Both the position numbers and the translations under genes were made by a program. 64,000 bases of DNA. Source: Cysteiniphilum litorale (lineage in GTDB: Bacteria > Pseudomonadota > Gammaproteobacteria > Francisellales > Francisellaceae). Each line of letters begins with the position of its first letter. The stretch's first letter is position 1. Below, piece after piece: positions 25,943 to 34,554 of this stretch. The notes under the pieces were generated by a model. The model was not told the origin of the DNA. It saw only the letters and a program-made list of their open reading frames with translations, and ran no database searches. The stretch is from contig NZ_QLIQ01000005.1 of the NCBI RefSeq assembly GCF_003428165.1, forward strand, positions 1-64,000, read 5' to 3'.

Positions 25943-26215
25943 ATGAAGCGTCAATTATCCATCACGCAACATATCAAAGTATTATCAGGTGGGATTTTAT
26001 GTTCCACAATCTTAATTTCGGGGTGTCAAGCAGCGCCTGTTAGTAGTGCCGATTTAAAAGCATGCGCTAATAAGGGCACAAAATCGTGTATGGTAACCTT
26101 TAAAAAGGCACAAGATTATTGCAGCAATTTAATGTCTCAAGGTAAGGATGGTAAAGAAAAGGCTGAAAGTAGTGATGTCTGTAAAACACTTATACAAGTA
26201 GAGTGGGGTGAGTGA
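25943..26215 (+). CDS. Small cysteine-rich lipoprotein
   Basis: 90 residues with signal peptide and lipobox LISGC (Cys about 28), then four further cysteines (KACAN, KSCMV, DYCSN, DVCKT) that could form two disulfides. Small lipoproteins at this place in trb operons (TrbK, TrbH) serve entry exclusion or envelope assembly, but no homology is recognised. RBS AAGGAG before ATG. Confidence 0.6.
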   Translation: MKRQLSITQHIKVLSGGILCSTILISGCQAAPVSSADLKACANKGTKSCMVTFKKAQDYCSNLMSQGKDGKEKAESSDVCKTLIQVEWGE

Positions 26216-26216
26216 T

Positions 26217-27311
26217 ATGACGCGTTCCAGCTTTTGTTCAATTCCTTTGGTGACGTTATTAATGTCTTCAATGCCAACAGGGGTGGTATTTGCTCAAGAT
26301 CATGGTTCAACAACATCTAAGGTATTGTTTGATCAGGCTGATAAGATGCTTAATACGATTAATGATGATCAAAGCAATAATCAAGCGCAATCATTGCAGC
26401 AGATAGCAACAATGAAATCAACCTTGCAGCCGTTATTAGCAAAGCATTCCGGTTTGGCGTATCTGAAACTAGCACAAGGCTATGATAAGCTAAAACAGCC
26501 ATTACTTGAAAATGTGGTCAAGTACGGATTACATGCTGCTGAGTATGGCTATCCAGAGCTAGGCTATCAGATGGTTGCTAAAGCCTATGGTCAATATGGC
26601 ACAACCGATGCACTGTATACCTCATCGTGTTATAGAAATTTAGCCAGTATTACACCAAATCAAAATTATATTTCAGAGTGTATTGTTCACTCGGCTAATT
26701 TCCAAGTCATGAGCAATAAAGGGATGCAAACATGCTACGAAGCTCATCAAAAAGCAGCAGCTATTTATAGTAACTTATGCCAACACAAGCTGACGTATGC
26801 CTTTAATTCACGGATTGATCAAGCAACCATTAACGTATTTACTGCGCTTGCCTGTGATGGTGATCATGCGAATAACGATAAAGCTATAACCGATAGCAAA
26901 GGTAACCAGAAGCTAAAGAAAAATGACATTGTTATGGTTGATAAAAAGCTGTATGTCAATTCTAATAATCATGTATTGATCCCTTTTAAAGGTGAGTTAA
27001 GTGCAGGGATGCTCGTTCAGGTGAAACAGACTGAATATGTTACTTATTTATATAATGGTTCAGAGCTTGAGATAGCTAAAAACGACACTTTTGTGCGAAT
27101 TAACGGACAAAGCTTTTACTATGAAAACGGTAAACTGGTTGCTGATCGTCAATCACAAACTAACGCTCAAGTATCTAAGAAAGATACAAATGATAAAAAG
27201 GGGCAGACAACTTCAAAAGAAAAAATGTCAACAACTACAACAAAATCAACTCAGCAAGTGAGCGATAAGCAAAATCAAAAAAATCAATCACCAATACAAC
27301 GGGGGAGTTAA
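26217..27311 (+). CDS. Secreted helical-repeat protein with TrbI-like repeats
   Basis: 365 residues from ATG 26217, which has GGGGTGAG just upstream. Signal peptide ending at VVFAQ. Residues 50-215 are helical and Cys-containing, resembling short TPR/Sel1-like hairpins (LAYLKLAQGYDKLKQP, GYPELGYQMVAKAYGQYG). Residues 240-310 hold three degenerate copies of the repeat found in TrbI (IVMVDKKLYVNSNNHVLIPF; FYYENGKLVADRQ). The tail is Lys/Gln/Thr-rich and probably disordered. Sharing the repeat with TrbI suggests the two proteins touch in the periplasm (inference). Confidence 0.6.
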   Translation: MTRSSFCSIPLVTLLMSSMPTGVVFAQDHGSTTSKVLFDQADKMLNTINDDQSNNQAQSLQQIATMKSTLQPLLAKHSGLAYLKLAQGYDKLKQPLLENVVKYGLHAAEYGYPELGYQMVAKAYGQYGTTDALYTSSCYRNLASITPNQNYISECIVHSANFQVMSNKGMQTCYEAHQKAAAIYSNLCQHKLTYAFNSRIDQATINVFTALACDGDHANNDKAITDSKGNQKLKKNDIVMVDKKLYVNSNNHVLIPFKGELSAGMLVQVKQTEYVTYLYNGSELEIAKNDTFVRINGQSFYYENGKLVADRQSQTNAQVSKKDTNDKKGQTTSKEKMSTTTTKSTQQVSDKQNQKNQSPIQRGS

Positions 27312-27313
27312 GT

Positions 27314-27622
27314 ATGAATAACATCAAAACATATCTACAGGCTGCAATAGAGGGCATATTAAGTGATGTAAAAAGAATTTGGATTAATCCATTTGTTATT
27401 GCATTTTCTTTATTGTTTTTTTACACCGATGGATTACATGCTCTGATTGGTTTTCTGGTTGTTTCAGCCATTATCTCAGTGATTTATTATGGTGTACTTG
27501 CTTATATTAAAAGCGACCAAAATACCAAGGCAAAAAACACTCAAACCAATACGACTGAATCTACAGAAAACAAAGAAAACAAAGAAAATAAAGAAAATAA
27601 AGAAAATAAAGAAACTACATAA
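27314..27622 (+). CDS. Small two-helix membrane protein with microrepeat tail
   Basis: 102 residues: two membrane helices (PFVIAFSLLFFYTDGLHALI and GFLVVSAIISVIYYGVLAYI) and a cytoplasmic tail made of tandem ENK units encoded by 9-bp repeats. Starts 2 nt after the previous gene with GGGGG upstream of ATG. Position before ssb and traG suggests a transfer or exclusion role; no family recognised. Confidence 0.55.
   Translation: MNNIKTYLQAAIEGILSDVKRIWINPFVIAFSLLFFYTDGLHALIGFLVVSAIISVIYYGVLAYIKSDQNTKAKNTQTNTTESTENKENKENKENKENKETT
27566..27610 (+). repeat. Five tandem 9-bp units (GAAAAYAAA)
   Basis: GAAAACAAA x2 then GAAAATAAA x3, coding for (ENK)5 at the end of the small membrane protein. The in-frame unit length lets copy number vary without breaking the protein. 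Confidence 0.9.
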
Positions 27623-27778
27623 TCCACGAGTGAGCAAGCTGAAAAATATTAGCTTAGGTGATATTGCAGTTTTCTCGTCTATGACGCCAACCCAACTATT
27701 ACGCGAGTGTTGAACTTTACATCATCAAGACACATAGTCAGATAAATCAAATAAGCAAATAAAAATAGGAGAAGCAAG

Positions 27779-28291
27779 ATGGCTAAAGGTACAGTAAATG
27801 AAGTAATACTATTAGGACGTTTAGGTGCTAATGCAGAAGTGCGTTATATGCAAAACGGCACATCCGTTGCCAATTTGTGTGTTGCGACAAATGATGGGTA
27901 TAAAGATCGCCAAACGGGTCAGTTTATTGAAAATACGGAGTGGCATAGCGTTGTTTTTTTTGGGAAATTAGCAGATACGATTGCCCAGTACACCACTAAA
28001 GGCAGTTTGATTTATGTTAAAGGCAGACTGCGCACCAATCAATGGCAGGATCAAAACGGGCAAACGCATTATACAACTGAAGTTGTCGGTATTAGCTTTC
28101 AGTTAGTCGGTGGCAATCCTCAGCAAAATACCCAAGCACAGCAACGGGAGTTGCAACCTTCAAATGCACAAGTTAATAATGGCACTAACTCCCCAGATTC
28201 AAGAGCTACGACTGAGCAGGGACAACCACCTGTACCTAGTTATGAGGAATATGCACAGCAGCTTAATAACTCAGATGAAGTGCCTTTCTGA
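27779..28291 (+). CDS. ssb: Single-stranded DNA-binding protein
   Basis: 170 residues. OB-fold (VILLGRLGANAEVRYMQNG, TEWHSVVFFGKLADTIAQYT, KGSLIYVKGRLRTNQWQDQN) in residues 5-110, a Gln/Asn-rich linker, and the acidic tip DEVPF that recruits repair and replication proteins. Plasmid SSBs protect transferred single strands and can damp the SOS response in recipients. RBS AGGAG 7 nt before ATG; 25 nt before traG. Confidence 0.95.
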   Translation: MAKGTVNEVILLGRLGANAEVRYMQNGTSVANLCVATNDGYKDRQTGQFIENTEWHSVVFFGKLADTIAQYTTKGSLIYVKGRLRTNQWQDQNGQTHYTTEVVGISFQLVGGNPQQNTQAQQRELQPSNAQVNNGTNSPDSRATTEQGQPPVPSYEEYAQQLNNSDEVPF

Positions 28292-28316
28292 TGTCTGAAA
28301 TAAAAGGAATGCGCTT

Positions 28317-30749
28317 ATGATTCTGCGTAAACTTACAAAGTTTGGATTAGATAATCACCCTTATTCTGCTTTGAATGAGTTATCTATTTTTCTGTTGATG
28401 ATGACTATTTTTGTTGGTTGTCTTGCATTGATGGTCTATCAGTCATTTTTTGAAGCGATGTACTATTTGGGAATGAACGTGATTGTTTTCAAAAAGTCTA
28501 ATTGGCAAGCTCTGGTTATTATTGGGTTATATGCTCTTATTTATTGGTGGGGTTATAACCGACTCCTTAATGAAAAAGGTAATATTATGCTGATTGCATT
28601 AAATACGGCAATATTTAGCTCACTTGTCTTAGGATTTGTGGGCGATCTTGTCTTAAATGCTGTTATTGCCTGGAAGGTTAAATCACTTGGATTTTTTACT
28701 CACTCCCAAGGCATGGCATCATATCTTAAAGGTTATTATCACTTAGTGATGGCTAAGAATCTTTTTGCTGGTAGCATTTTAGTAATCAGCTTGATTCATC
28801 TTTTAATGAGACGGACACCTAAAGAAGACGTTAAAGCCTCATCAGGTAAGCTAGGAAGTGCCAAGCAAGCCGATGTGCCTTATCTTAGAAAAATGGCTTT
28901 TGTGACTGATCGATCTAAGGCATTATCTGGTGATGATTATGCGATAGGCAAGTTGGATGGTGAGTATATTGCAATTGAAAAACCAATTAATACACTGGTG
29001 ATTGCACCACCTAGAAGTGGTAAGGGTGTCTCAGCAGCCATTCCATCCATCTTAGATGCTAAGCATAATATTTTTGCTTTAGATATTAAATCCGAGCTTT
29101 TTTTGACAACGTATGAGGATGCTATACGCAAAGGCAAAAAGCCTGTAGCGATTGACCCTTATCGCGTCCTTGATCAGTATGGTGATTTTAAAGGTTTTCA
29201 GGTGTTTCATTATGATCCTTTAAATCCAAATCATGTTAACTTAAATGATGAGCTGACACGTGATCGTTATATTGCCGCATTAGCAGGCGCGATGATTGTG
29301 GAAGGGAAGTTTGAAACCGATCACTTTAAAGAAACTGCTAATTCAATATTACAAGCTGCCATTGATGGGTTTTTAGGGACGGGTAAATCATTGACTGATT
29401 TATATGATACGTTTGCGCCATTAGATAAACCAGGCACCATCAAAGCACTTGAATCCTATCAAAAAGAAAATAAAAGTCGAAGGATAGTTGCTGGTATTGG
29501 TATGCTTAAAAAGGTAGCTGATAAAGAGGCTGGTTCTATACTGTCAACACTTTATCGCTGCTTTGATTATGTTGCCAGTCCCGCATGGGCGCGCTTTTTT
29601 AGTCAAAAGGGTTTGAATATCCAAGACTATGTTACAGGCAACAGTGATCTGTATTTCATTATCCCTGAAGACATGGTGCCACGTTATCCTAAAGTTATCA
29701 GGATGATTTTATCGATGTTGGCAACGCACTTATCAATTACGCCTTCTTATCAGTTACATCCTTGCTATCCCATCCAGATTGATGAAGTTGCACAATTGGG
29801 ACCTGTGCCTGAGATTCCCATTCTGTATGAGATATTTGGCGCCAAAGGAGTGAGACTTTCTTTATATTTTCAGTCAGTGGACCAAGTGGATCGATTTGAA
29901 AAAGCGGACATGATTAAAGGCTTTGATTTAATCAGAGTCTTTGGTGCTAATGATACCAAGACCATTGAGTGGATTCAGAAGCTTGGTGGTTGTCAAACCA
30001 TTATTGTTGAAAGTCGCAATGAATCAACCTCTAAGAGTCGTGCTACACGTGCAGGGCTTTTAACCCCTGGTAATGTCAGCACATCAATTTCAACCAGTGA
30101 GCAAGAAACTGCGACGGAATTATACCATACTGATGTGATTAGAGAACTCGATCGATCAAAGCAATTTGTCTTTAAAAGTGGTATGCGCTCATTTATCTGT
30201 GATCGCATTTTTCACTATGACGATCAGCGCTATAAAGGACGATTTGGCATCAATTATGTTGAGAAAAAAGACCTCATCAAAAAGCCCATCGACAGTAAGC
30301 TAAGTCACATGCACGAAGGTAACCGGGAGCATTCGGCTATGACGGATGAATCTGGTGAAGTTGAACAGCTTACTTTTAGTGATGAGCAATTTTTTAATCA
30401 ACCAACAGGCACGCAGTTTATTGATGAAAAGCCATTATTAAATCACTTAAAAAAGCAGGTGCGTCTATTAATTGATGAGGTCATTGAAAATGATGATTTG
30501 GTCAATCAGCACATTTTCACCGATATGGTCAAAAGGTATATAAGCTCAGTGATGGTTGAGCAATTAGCTAATGATAGTCGTTTAAGTTTAGATATCTATT
30601 TGAAGATTATGCGCAATCATCATTTATTAGGAGAAGTTGAAGAGAGTAATGGCACCGCTATGTATGAGCTTCTATATCAGGTGAAACTTCCAGAGGATAG
30701 GCGTTTTTTAATGCGTCAAACAAAAGAAAAAGCAGGCGCAGAAAGCTAG
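28317..30749 (+). CDS. traG: Type IV coupling protein TraG (VirD4 family)
   Basis: 810-residue coupling ATPase that hands the relaxosome to the T4SS. Several N-terminal membrane helices (to about 165), Walker A APPRSGKGV (230-238), the ALDIKSELF and VAIDPYRV segments, NLNDELTRDRYIAALAGAM, Walker B region PCYPIQIDEVAQLG (Asp-Glu) and ARFFSQKG are typical of TraG. C-terminal extension (about 660-810) longer than VirD4 and acidic. RBS AAGGA before ATG. A second, different coupling protein (DotL) starts at 61590. Confidence 0.93.
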   Translation: MILRKLTKFGLDNHPYSALNELSIFLLMMTIFVGCLALMVYQSFFEAMYYLGMNVIVFKKSNWQALVIIGLYALIYWWGYNRLLNEKGNIMLIALNTAIFSSLVLGFVGDLVLNAVIAWKVKSLGFFTHSQGMASYLKGYYHLVMAKNLFAGSILVISLIHLLMRRTPKEDVKASSGKLGSAKQADVPYLRKMAFVTDRSKALSGDDYAIGKLDGEYIAIEKPINTLVIAPPRSGKGVSAAIPSILDAKHNIFALDIKSELFLTTYEDAIRKGKKPVAIDPYRVLDQYGDFKGFQVFHYDPLNPNHVNLNDELTRDRYIAALAGAMIVEGKFETDHFKETANSILQAAIDGFLGTGKSLTDLYDTFAPLDKPGTIKALESYQKENKSRRIVAGIGMLKKVADKEAGSILSTLYRCFDYVASPAWARFFSQKGLNIQDYVTGNSDLYFIIPEDMVPRYPKVIRMILSMLATHLSITPSYQLHPCYPIQIDEVAQLGPVPEIPILYEIFGAKGVRLSLYFQSVDQVDRFEKADMIKGFDLIRVFGANDTKTIEWIQKLGGCQTIIVESRNESTSKSRATRAGLLTPGNVSTSISTSEQETATELYHTDVIRELDRSKQFVFKSGMRSFICDRIFHYDDQRYKGRFGINYVEKKDLIKKPIDSKLSHMHEGNREHSAMTDESGEVEQLTFSDEQFFNQPTGTQFIDEKPLLNHLKKQVRLLIDEVIENDDLVNQHIFTDMVKRYISSVMVEQLANDSRLSLDIYLKIMRNHHLLGEVEESNGTAMYELLYQVKLPEDRRFLMRQTKEKAGAES

Positions 30750-30783
30750 TGAAACAACAATCAATCAAAATATAAGGTGAGAT

Positions 30784-31002
30784 ATGATTATAACAAAACC
30801 ACTAAACTATTATGGTCAACAAACAACTATTGAAGTCGAACATACTAAACGGAATAACAAAGGGCAGGTATGGAAGCTCAACGGGGAATATACAACGATT
30901 GAGCAAATCTCTAAAGCATTATCTTACCCAAGCGTATATGTGTTAAGGCGTCGGATTACAAATGTAGGCCAACATCGTGCTTTTACCGAGCCTTTCCAAT
31001 AG
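30784..31002 (+). CDS. Small hypothetical protein with HTH-like segment
   Basis: 72 residues, preceded by AAGGTGAG at ideal spacing, 34 nt after traG. The second half, YTTIEQISKALSYPSVYVLRR, could form a helix-turn-helix. Not recognised. Probably the last gene of the transfer operon. Confidence 0.5.
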   Translation: MIITKPLNYYGQQTTIEVEHTKRNNKGQVWKLNGEYTTIEQISKALSYPSVYVLRRRITNVGQHRAFTEPFQ

Positions 31003-31051
31003 GTGTTTATATTATCCTTTGTATTAATTCAAAAATCTTAGCATCTAAGCT

Positions 31052-31282
31052 TTATGAGCTTTCTTTTTTATCGTCAATCAATTGAATCCGTTGATTAAGT
31101 TCCTTGAGGGCTATTTTCAAAACACCCGTATTACCATTGTCTTTTGATTTACGGTAACATACGCTAATAACTTCGATTAAACCAGTATCTGAAATATTTC
31201 TTTCACTTCCTGCTGAGTCAAGCAGCAAAGCGTAATCACGCTCACGCTTATTACGCATACGTTGGGCATTGGATTTTGGCAT
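31052..31282 (-). CDS. Small conserved protein, possible regulator (copy B)
   Basis: 76 residues starting MPKSNAQRMRNKRERDYALL; paralogue of the gene at 2485-2715 across its whole length (shared blocks KRERDY, LLLDS-GSE, SDTGLIEVI, KEL-RI). The start at 31282 aligns with copy A. A 15-bp palindrome lies 17 nt upstream. The two copies flank the maintenance-plus-transfer block on the same strand. Regulation of that block is a reasonable but untested idea. Confidence 0.6.
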   Translation of the reverse strand: MPKSNAQRMRNKRERDYALLLDSAGSERNISDTGLIEVISVCYRKSKDNGNTGVLKIALKELNQRIQLIDDKKESS

Positions 31283-31298
31283 GGCAATAAAGAATTTT

Positions 31299-31313
31299 TC
31301 GTTACTGTGACGA
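31299..31313. promoter_or_regulatory. Palindromic candidate operator, copy B
   Basis: TCGTTACTGTGACGA: arms TCGT/ACGA are perfect and the core matches GTCACTGTGAC at 2738-2748 at 10 of 11 positions. It lies 17 nt upstream of copy B, as the related site lies 22 nt upstream of copy A. Confidence 0.55.
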
Positions 31314-31701
31314 TAGTATAGACACAAAATTAAGTCCGTACCATTAATATTCTTAGTTGGTGATCTGTGAGTTTATTAGTTTCAGTTGACACTGAACGAA
31401 ATCGAGGGGAGGGAGGATATAGATACGCTCAGTGCAACGTGAGTATATTATAGTAAAATACAGATGAAATATAGCGTTTACATAGGCTGAAAATTATTTA
31501 TTGGTTTTTTTTAAAAAAACATAAGTGATACGAAAAATTAACATATAGTGTGTTGATGCTTTTATTAGGGGCTTTGAGATTATAATCGTCTGTGCGCTGT
31601 TATTATCAATCAAAGATAGTAACCAATAATATCATAATTACACTTGAGTATATTACATATCAATATATAATATACACATATGCAACATGTGAGATTGCTT
31701 T
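31314..31701. other. Gene-free stretch of about 390 bp
   Basis: No supported gene. It holds a short palindrome TTCAGT-TGAC-ACTGAA (31381-31396), a purine-rich GAGGGGAGGGAGGA tract and a very AT-rich 3' half with TATA-like runs before the ATPase gene at 31702, where its promoter probably lies. No repeat or RNA recognised. Confidence 0.5.
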
Positions 31702-32823
31702 ATGGCACAACGCTTTACGCTAGCAATTGCTAAGGGTGATAGTTTTTGTAATAGAACCAGAGAAAAAAATACTTTAAGCAAGAATATAGAAAATGCTGAG
31801 CATACCGTTATTATTGCGCCACGACGCTATGGAAAAACAAGCTTAATTAGCGAAGTAATAAGACTTAATGAGTACAAACATGTTTGGTTTGATTTTTTAA
31901 AAGCTATCGATGCCAACGATGTTATACAGGTGATATGCAAAAAGCTTTCTACACTCATTGGTGAAATGACTAGCGATATCAACAAGATAAAAGGATTGAT
32001 TTATAAATTTTTTGAAAACTATAAGCCTGAGTTTATATCCAATATGTATGGTCAAAGTGTAAAACTTACCCTACATGAAAAGAAATCTTCACCGGAGGAT
32101 GTGTCGGAATTATTGCTTGCTATTGATAAGCTAGCCGTTGAATTAGACATAAGCACCGTGATTGTTTGTGATGAGTTTCAGCAAATGTATGATATTGATA
32201 AAAATGGCGTTATTCAGGCAGCTATTAGGCATGCTGCCGAGCGATCAGAGCGAGTGGCTTACATTTTCTCAGGCTCTTCAAGGCATATGCTTGAGGTGCT
32301 TTTTATGGATAAATCTAAACCGCTGTATCGGTTATGTAAAATTATGAAGCTCAGCAAGATTCAACTTGAGCATTATTATAGCTTTCTGAAAAAGGCAGCT
32401 GAGGAGCGTTGGGGAGAAGCTATGCCAGAATACGATATGTATAACCTTTTGGTACGAATGACAGAACGCCATCCATATTATGTCAACTATTTATGTCTCG
32501 AGCTTTGGGATCAATTTGATGCGCTTCCAAAAATAGAGCAGATTAGAAAAACATGGGATCAGGTAACACAGCAAACAATGCCGTATATTAAAGAAGAGGT
32601 GAAAGGATTAAGTGCAAATCAAAAGCGCCTTTTAAAATATCTGGCTCACGCGACTGTTGGTAAAAAACTTGATCAGAATCTTTTAACTGAAATTGGGATT
32701 AGAAACTATAGCAGTGCTAAACAGGCGTTGGAATATCTCATCTCAAAAGACTTAATTTATTACGAAGAGCGTGATCAGTTTTACGATATATATGATCCGC
32801 TACTTAGAAAGTATTTTGCATAA
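31702..32823 (+). CDS. P-loop ATPase of the archaeal-ATPase/STAND-like group
   Basis: 373 residues. Walker A APRRYGKTSL (about 37-46), Walker B VIVCDEFQQM (about 153-162), sensor segment YIFSGSSRHMLEVLF, helical lid, then a C-terminal winged-helix-like domain (LSANQKRLLKYLAHATVGKK; YDIYDPLLRKYF). This is the layout of ATP-binding proteins often found as isolated genes on mobile elements. Biochemical role unknown; regulatory or defence functions are proposed for relatives. Stands alone between the transfer operon and the biosynthetic operon. Confidence 0.7.
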   Translation: MAQRFTLAIAKGDSFCNRTREKNTLSKNIENAEHTVIIAPRRYGKTSLISEVIRLNEYKHVWFDFLKAIDANDVIQVICKKLSTLIGEMTSDINKIKGLIYKFFENYKPEFISNMYGQSVKLTLHEKKSSPEDVSELLLAIDKLAVELDISTVIVCDEFQQMYDIDKNGVIQAAIRHAAERSERVAYIFSGSSRHMLEVLFMDKSKPLYRLCKIMKLSKIQLEHYYSFLKKAAEERWGEAMPEYDMYNLLVRMTERHPYYVNYLCLELWDQFDALPKIEQIRKTWDQVTQQTMPYIKEEVKGLSANQKRLLKYLAHATVGKKLDQNLLTEIGIRNYSSAKQALEYLISKDLIYYEERDQFYDIYDPLLRKYFA

Positions 32824-32862
32824 TATTAAAGCTCAACTAATAAGGGCTTAGTGGTTACTGCC

Positions 32863-32907
32863 CTGCATGCATATTCGCACCGATCGTGAACAATGATTCG
32901 CATGCAG
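32863..32907. repeat. Inverted repeat CTGCATGC ... GCATGCAG
   Basis: Perfect 8-bp arms at 32863-32870 and 32900-32907 with a 29-nt interval, about 95 nt before the biosynthetic operon. No T-tract follows, so a simple terminator is unlikely. Possibly a regulator site for the operon. Confidence 0.4.
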
Positions 32908-33001
32908 CGTAGATGCATTTAAATACATTTGCAACACAACTGAATTCATCTAATAGGTGTTATTTATCCTTCATATATGGAACCATATTGGGTGTGTTTG
33001 A

Positions 33002-34522
33002 ATGCTTTGGAAGTACATAATGGATGTGTCGAAGGGTTGTAGTGTAATTTCTTTGGATGGATTCGGTGGTATTGCTTATCTGCTTGATCAGAGTGGGCGT
33101 GTGGTTGACTGTAATAAGGAAATGGAGATTGCTATTGGTATTACTAGAGAGGATATTTTATTTCATCGCTTTGTTGACTTTGATGCCAATACTGGGGTTT
33201 TAATAGATGGGTTACACGATACCATGCTTGGAAATGTTGAAGAAAGCGTGGCATCACCAATAGTAGGTTTTGGTTCATCTTATGCTCAGGTGGTTGATCT
33301 TCTTGATCTTGATTGTGGAGATCGTCGATTGATGTTGAGTATGGAAAAGAGACTCATAAAGGATCACAATGGTAATAATTTAGGATTGTTGAGTGTTGGT
33401 TTTGATCTGGAAAATGCTAAAGATGAGGTCATTGAATTAAGCACGTTTAAAGAATTATTAAGTGAGCATAAGCAGTTATTGGAAACTATTTTGTACAAGG
33501 CACGCATGGCTGCATCAGTAGCGGCTGATCAGGATGAAGCGCTAGTAGACGCTAGTGAGAAGGATAAGTTTGCCAAATTCAAAATGCATGTAGATCAATT
33601 TAGCGAAGATTTAAGTTTGTCATGTTCAAAACTAAATCGAATCTCAGTAGATAAGTTTGTTGTAAGTCAGGTTAATAAAGGTCAAGGCTTATTTTATTAC
33701 AGGTTATTATACGTTTCAGATCATGGTCCTTTGTCAGCATATTACAATGAATTAGTGTCTAATGAATGTTTTAACCCCTATGTGTGTAGTGTTGAAGAGT
33801 TTGAGGATGAGCTTGTATTTTGGTCGAAGCTAGGGAGTGGTTTCTTCGACTTGCTAATTGTGGAAGCTTGCAACAATAGGATACCTTCTTGGACATGGAA
33901 AGTGAGTGATCGTTGTTTGGTATTTGTGGTCGGTAATTCTGATGAAAGTTCTAAGAACAATATTTTGACGAATAGAGCATGTTTTATTAGCGATGAAAAT
34001 GAAGTTGGTGTAGTTGATCAAATTTTTTCTCAGTGGAATATTTCCAAGGTAGAACATGTTCGTGAAAGGGTTTGGAAACAAGGTTGTTTCAACGTGTTGA
34101 TTGTTGAGGATTATGCTGAATCTAGAGAATCTTTGGCGGAACTTGTTGATGTTTTATTGGAGAGTTATGATTTGGATTTTGCTACTAATGTTGTAACAGC
34201 GGTTAATGGCAGTGAGGCATTTAATTTTGCGGTTAATATCACGTTTGATTTAATTATATTGGATCTAGGGTTGCCTGATGTAACTGGCTTTGAGGTTGCA
34301 AAAAAGCTCAGAAGTTTAGAGCAAATCGGCAACCTAACCTATAGCTATATTGTTGTCAATACTGGGCATTGTTTTGATCTTGTGATGTCTAATGAGCGGG
34401 TACAAAAATACGGTTTTGATCAGGTATATCTTAAGCCGTCACTTGCGAGCAGTATCGATGGAATACTAAGACAGTTTGTTGATGAAAATGCACGATGCGT
34501 GGAAGCTGAATGTGGAGTGTGA
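33002..34522 (+). CDS. PAS / receiver-domain signalling protein, first gene of the biosynthetic operon
   Basis: 506 residues. An N-terminal PAS-like domain (about 20-140: GIAYLLDQSGRVVDCNKEME) is followed by a helical linker. A middle domain (about 225-355) looks like a receiver without its aspartate (FFDLLIVEACNNRIPSW). The C-terminal receiver (about 360-490) has the acidic pocket LIVEDYAES, phospho-acceptor Asp421 in LIILDLGLPD and Lys478 in YLKPS. No DNA-binding output domain is present. The receiver resembles those of hybrid kinases; the matching kinase lacks one and lies at the other end of the operon (46335). I infer a split hybrid phosphorelay. ATG 33020 has a GGAAG site and is an alternative start. 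It ends 32 nt before the NRPS. Confidence 0.75.
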   Translation: MLWKYIMDVSKGCSVISLDGFGGIAYLLDQSGRVVDCNKEMEIAIGITREDILFHRFVDFDANTGVLIDGLHDTMLGNVEESVASPIVGFGSSYAQVVDLLDLDCGDRRLMLSMEKRLIKDHNGNNLGLLSVGFDLENAKDEVIELSTFKELLSEHKQLLETILYKARMAASVAADQDEALVDASEKDKFAKFKMHVDQFSEDLSLSCSKLNRISVDKFVVSQVNKGQGLFYYRLLYVSDHGPLSAYYNELVSNECFNPYVCSVEEFEDELVFWSKLGSGFFDLLIVEACNNRIPSWTWKVSDRCLVFVVGNSDESSKNNILTNRACFISDENEVGVVDQIFSQWNISKVEHVRERVWKQGCFNVLIVEDYAESRESLAELVDVLLESYDLDFATNVVTAVNGSEAFNFAVNITFDLIILDLGLPDVTGFEVAKKLRSLEQIGNLTYSYIVVNTGHCFDLVMSNERVQKYGFDQVYLKPSLASSIDGILRQFVDENARCVEAECGV

Positions 34523-34554
34523 AAGAGTAATAAGGCAATAAGTTGGAGTGTGTC

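Noticed and set aside
27623-27713. Possible 28-codon gene (GTG start, ending QLLREC)
   Set aside because: No ribosome binding site, very short, and no recognisable similarity.
10572-30749. Relaxase or oriT within the transfer region
   Set aside because: I looked for a MobA/TraI-type relaxase (HUH motif) and an adjacent inverted repeat oriT and found neither; they may lie outside the window.
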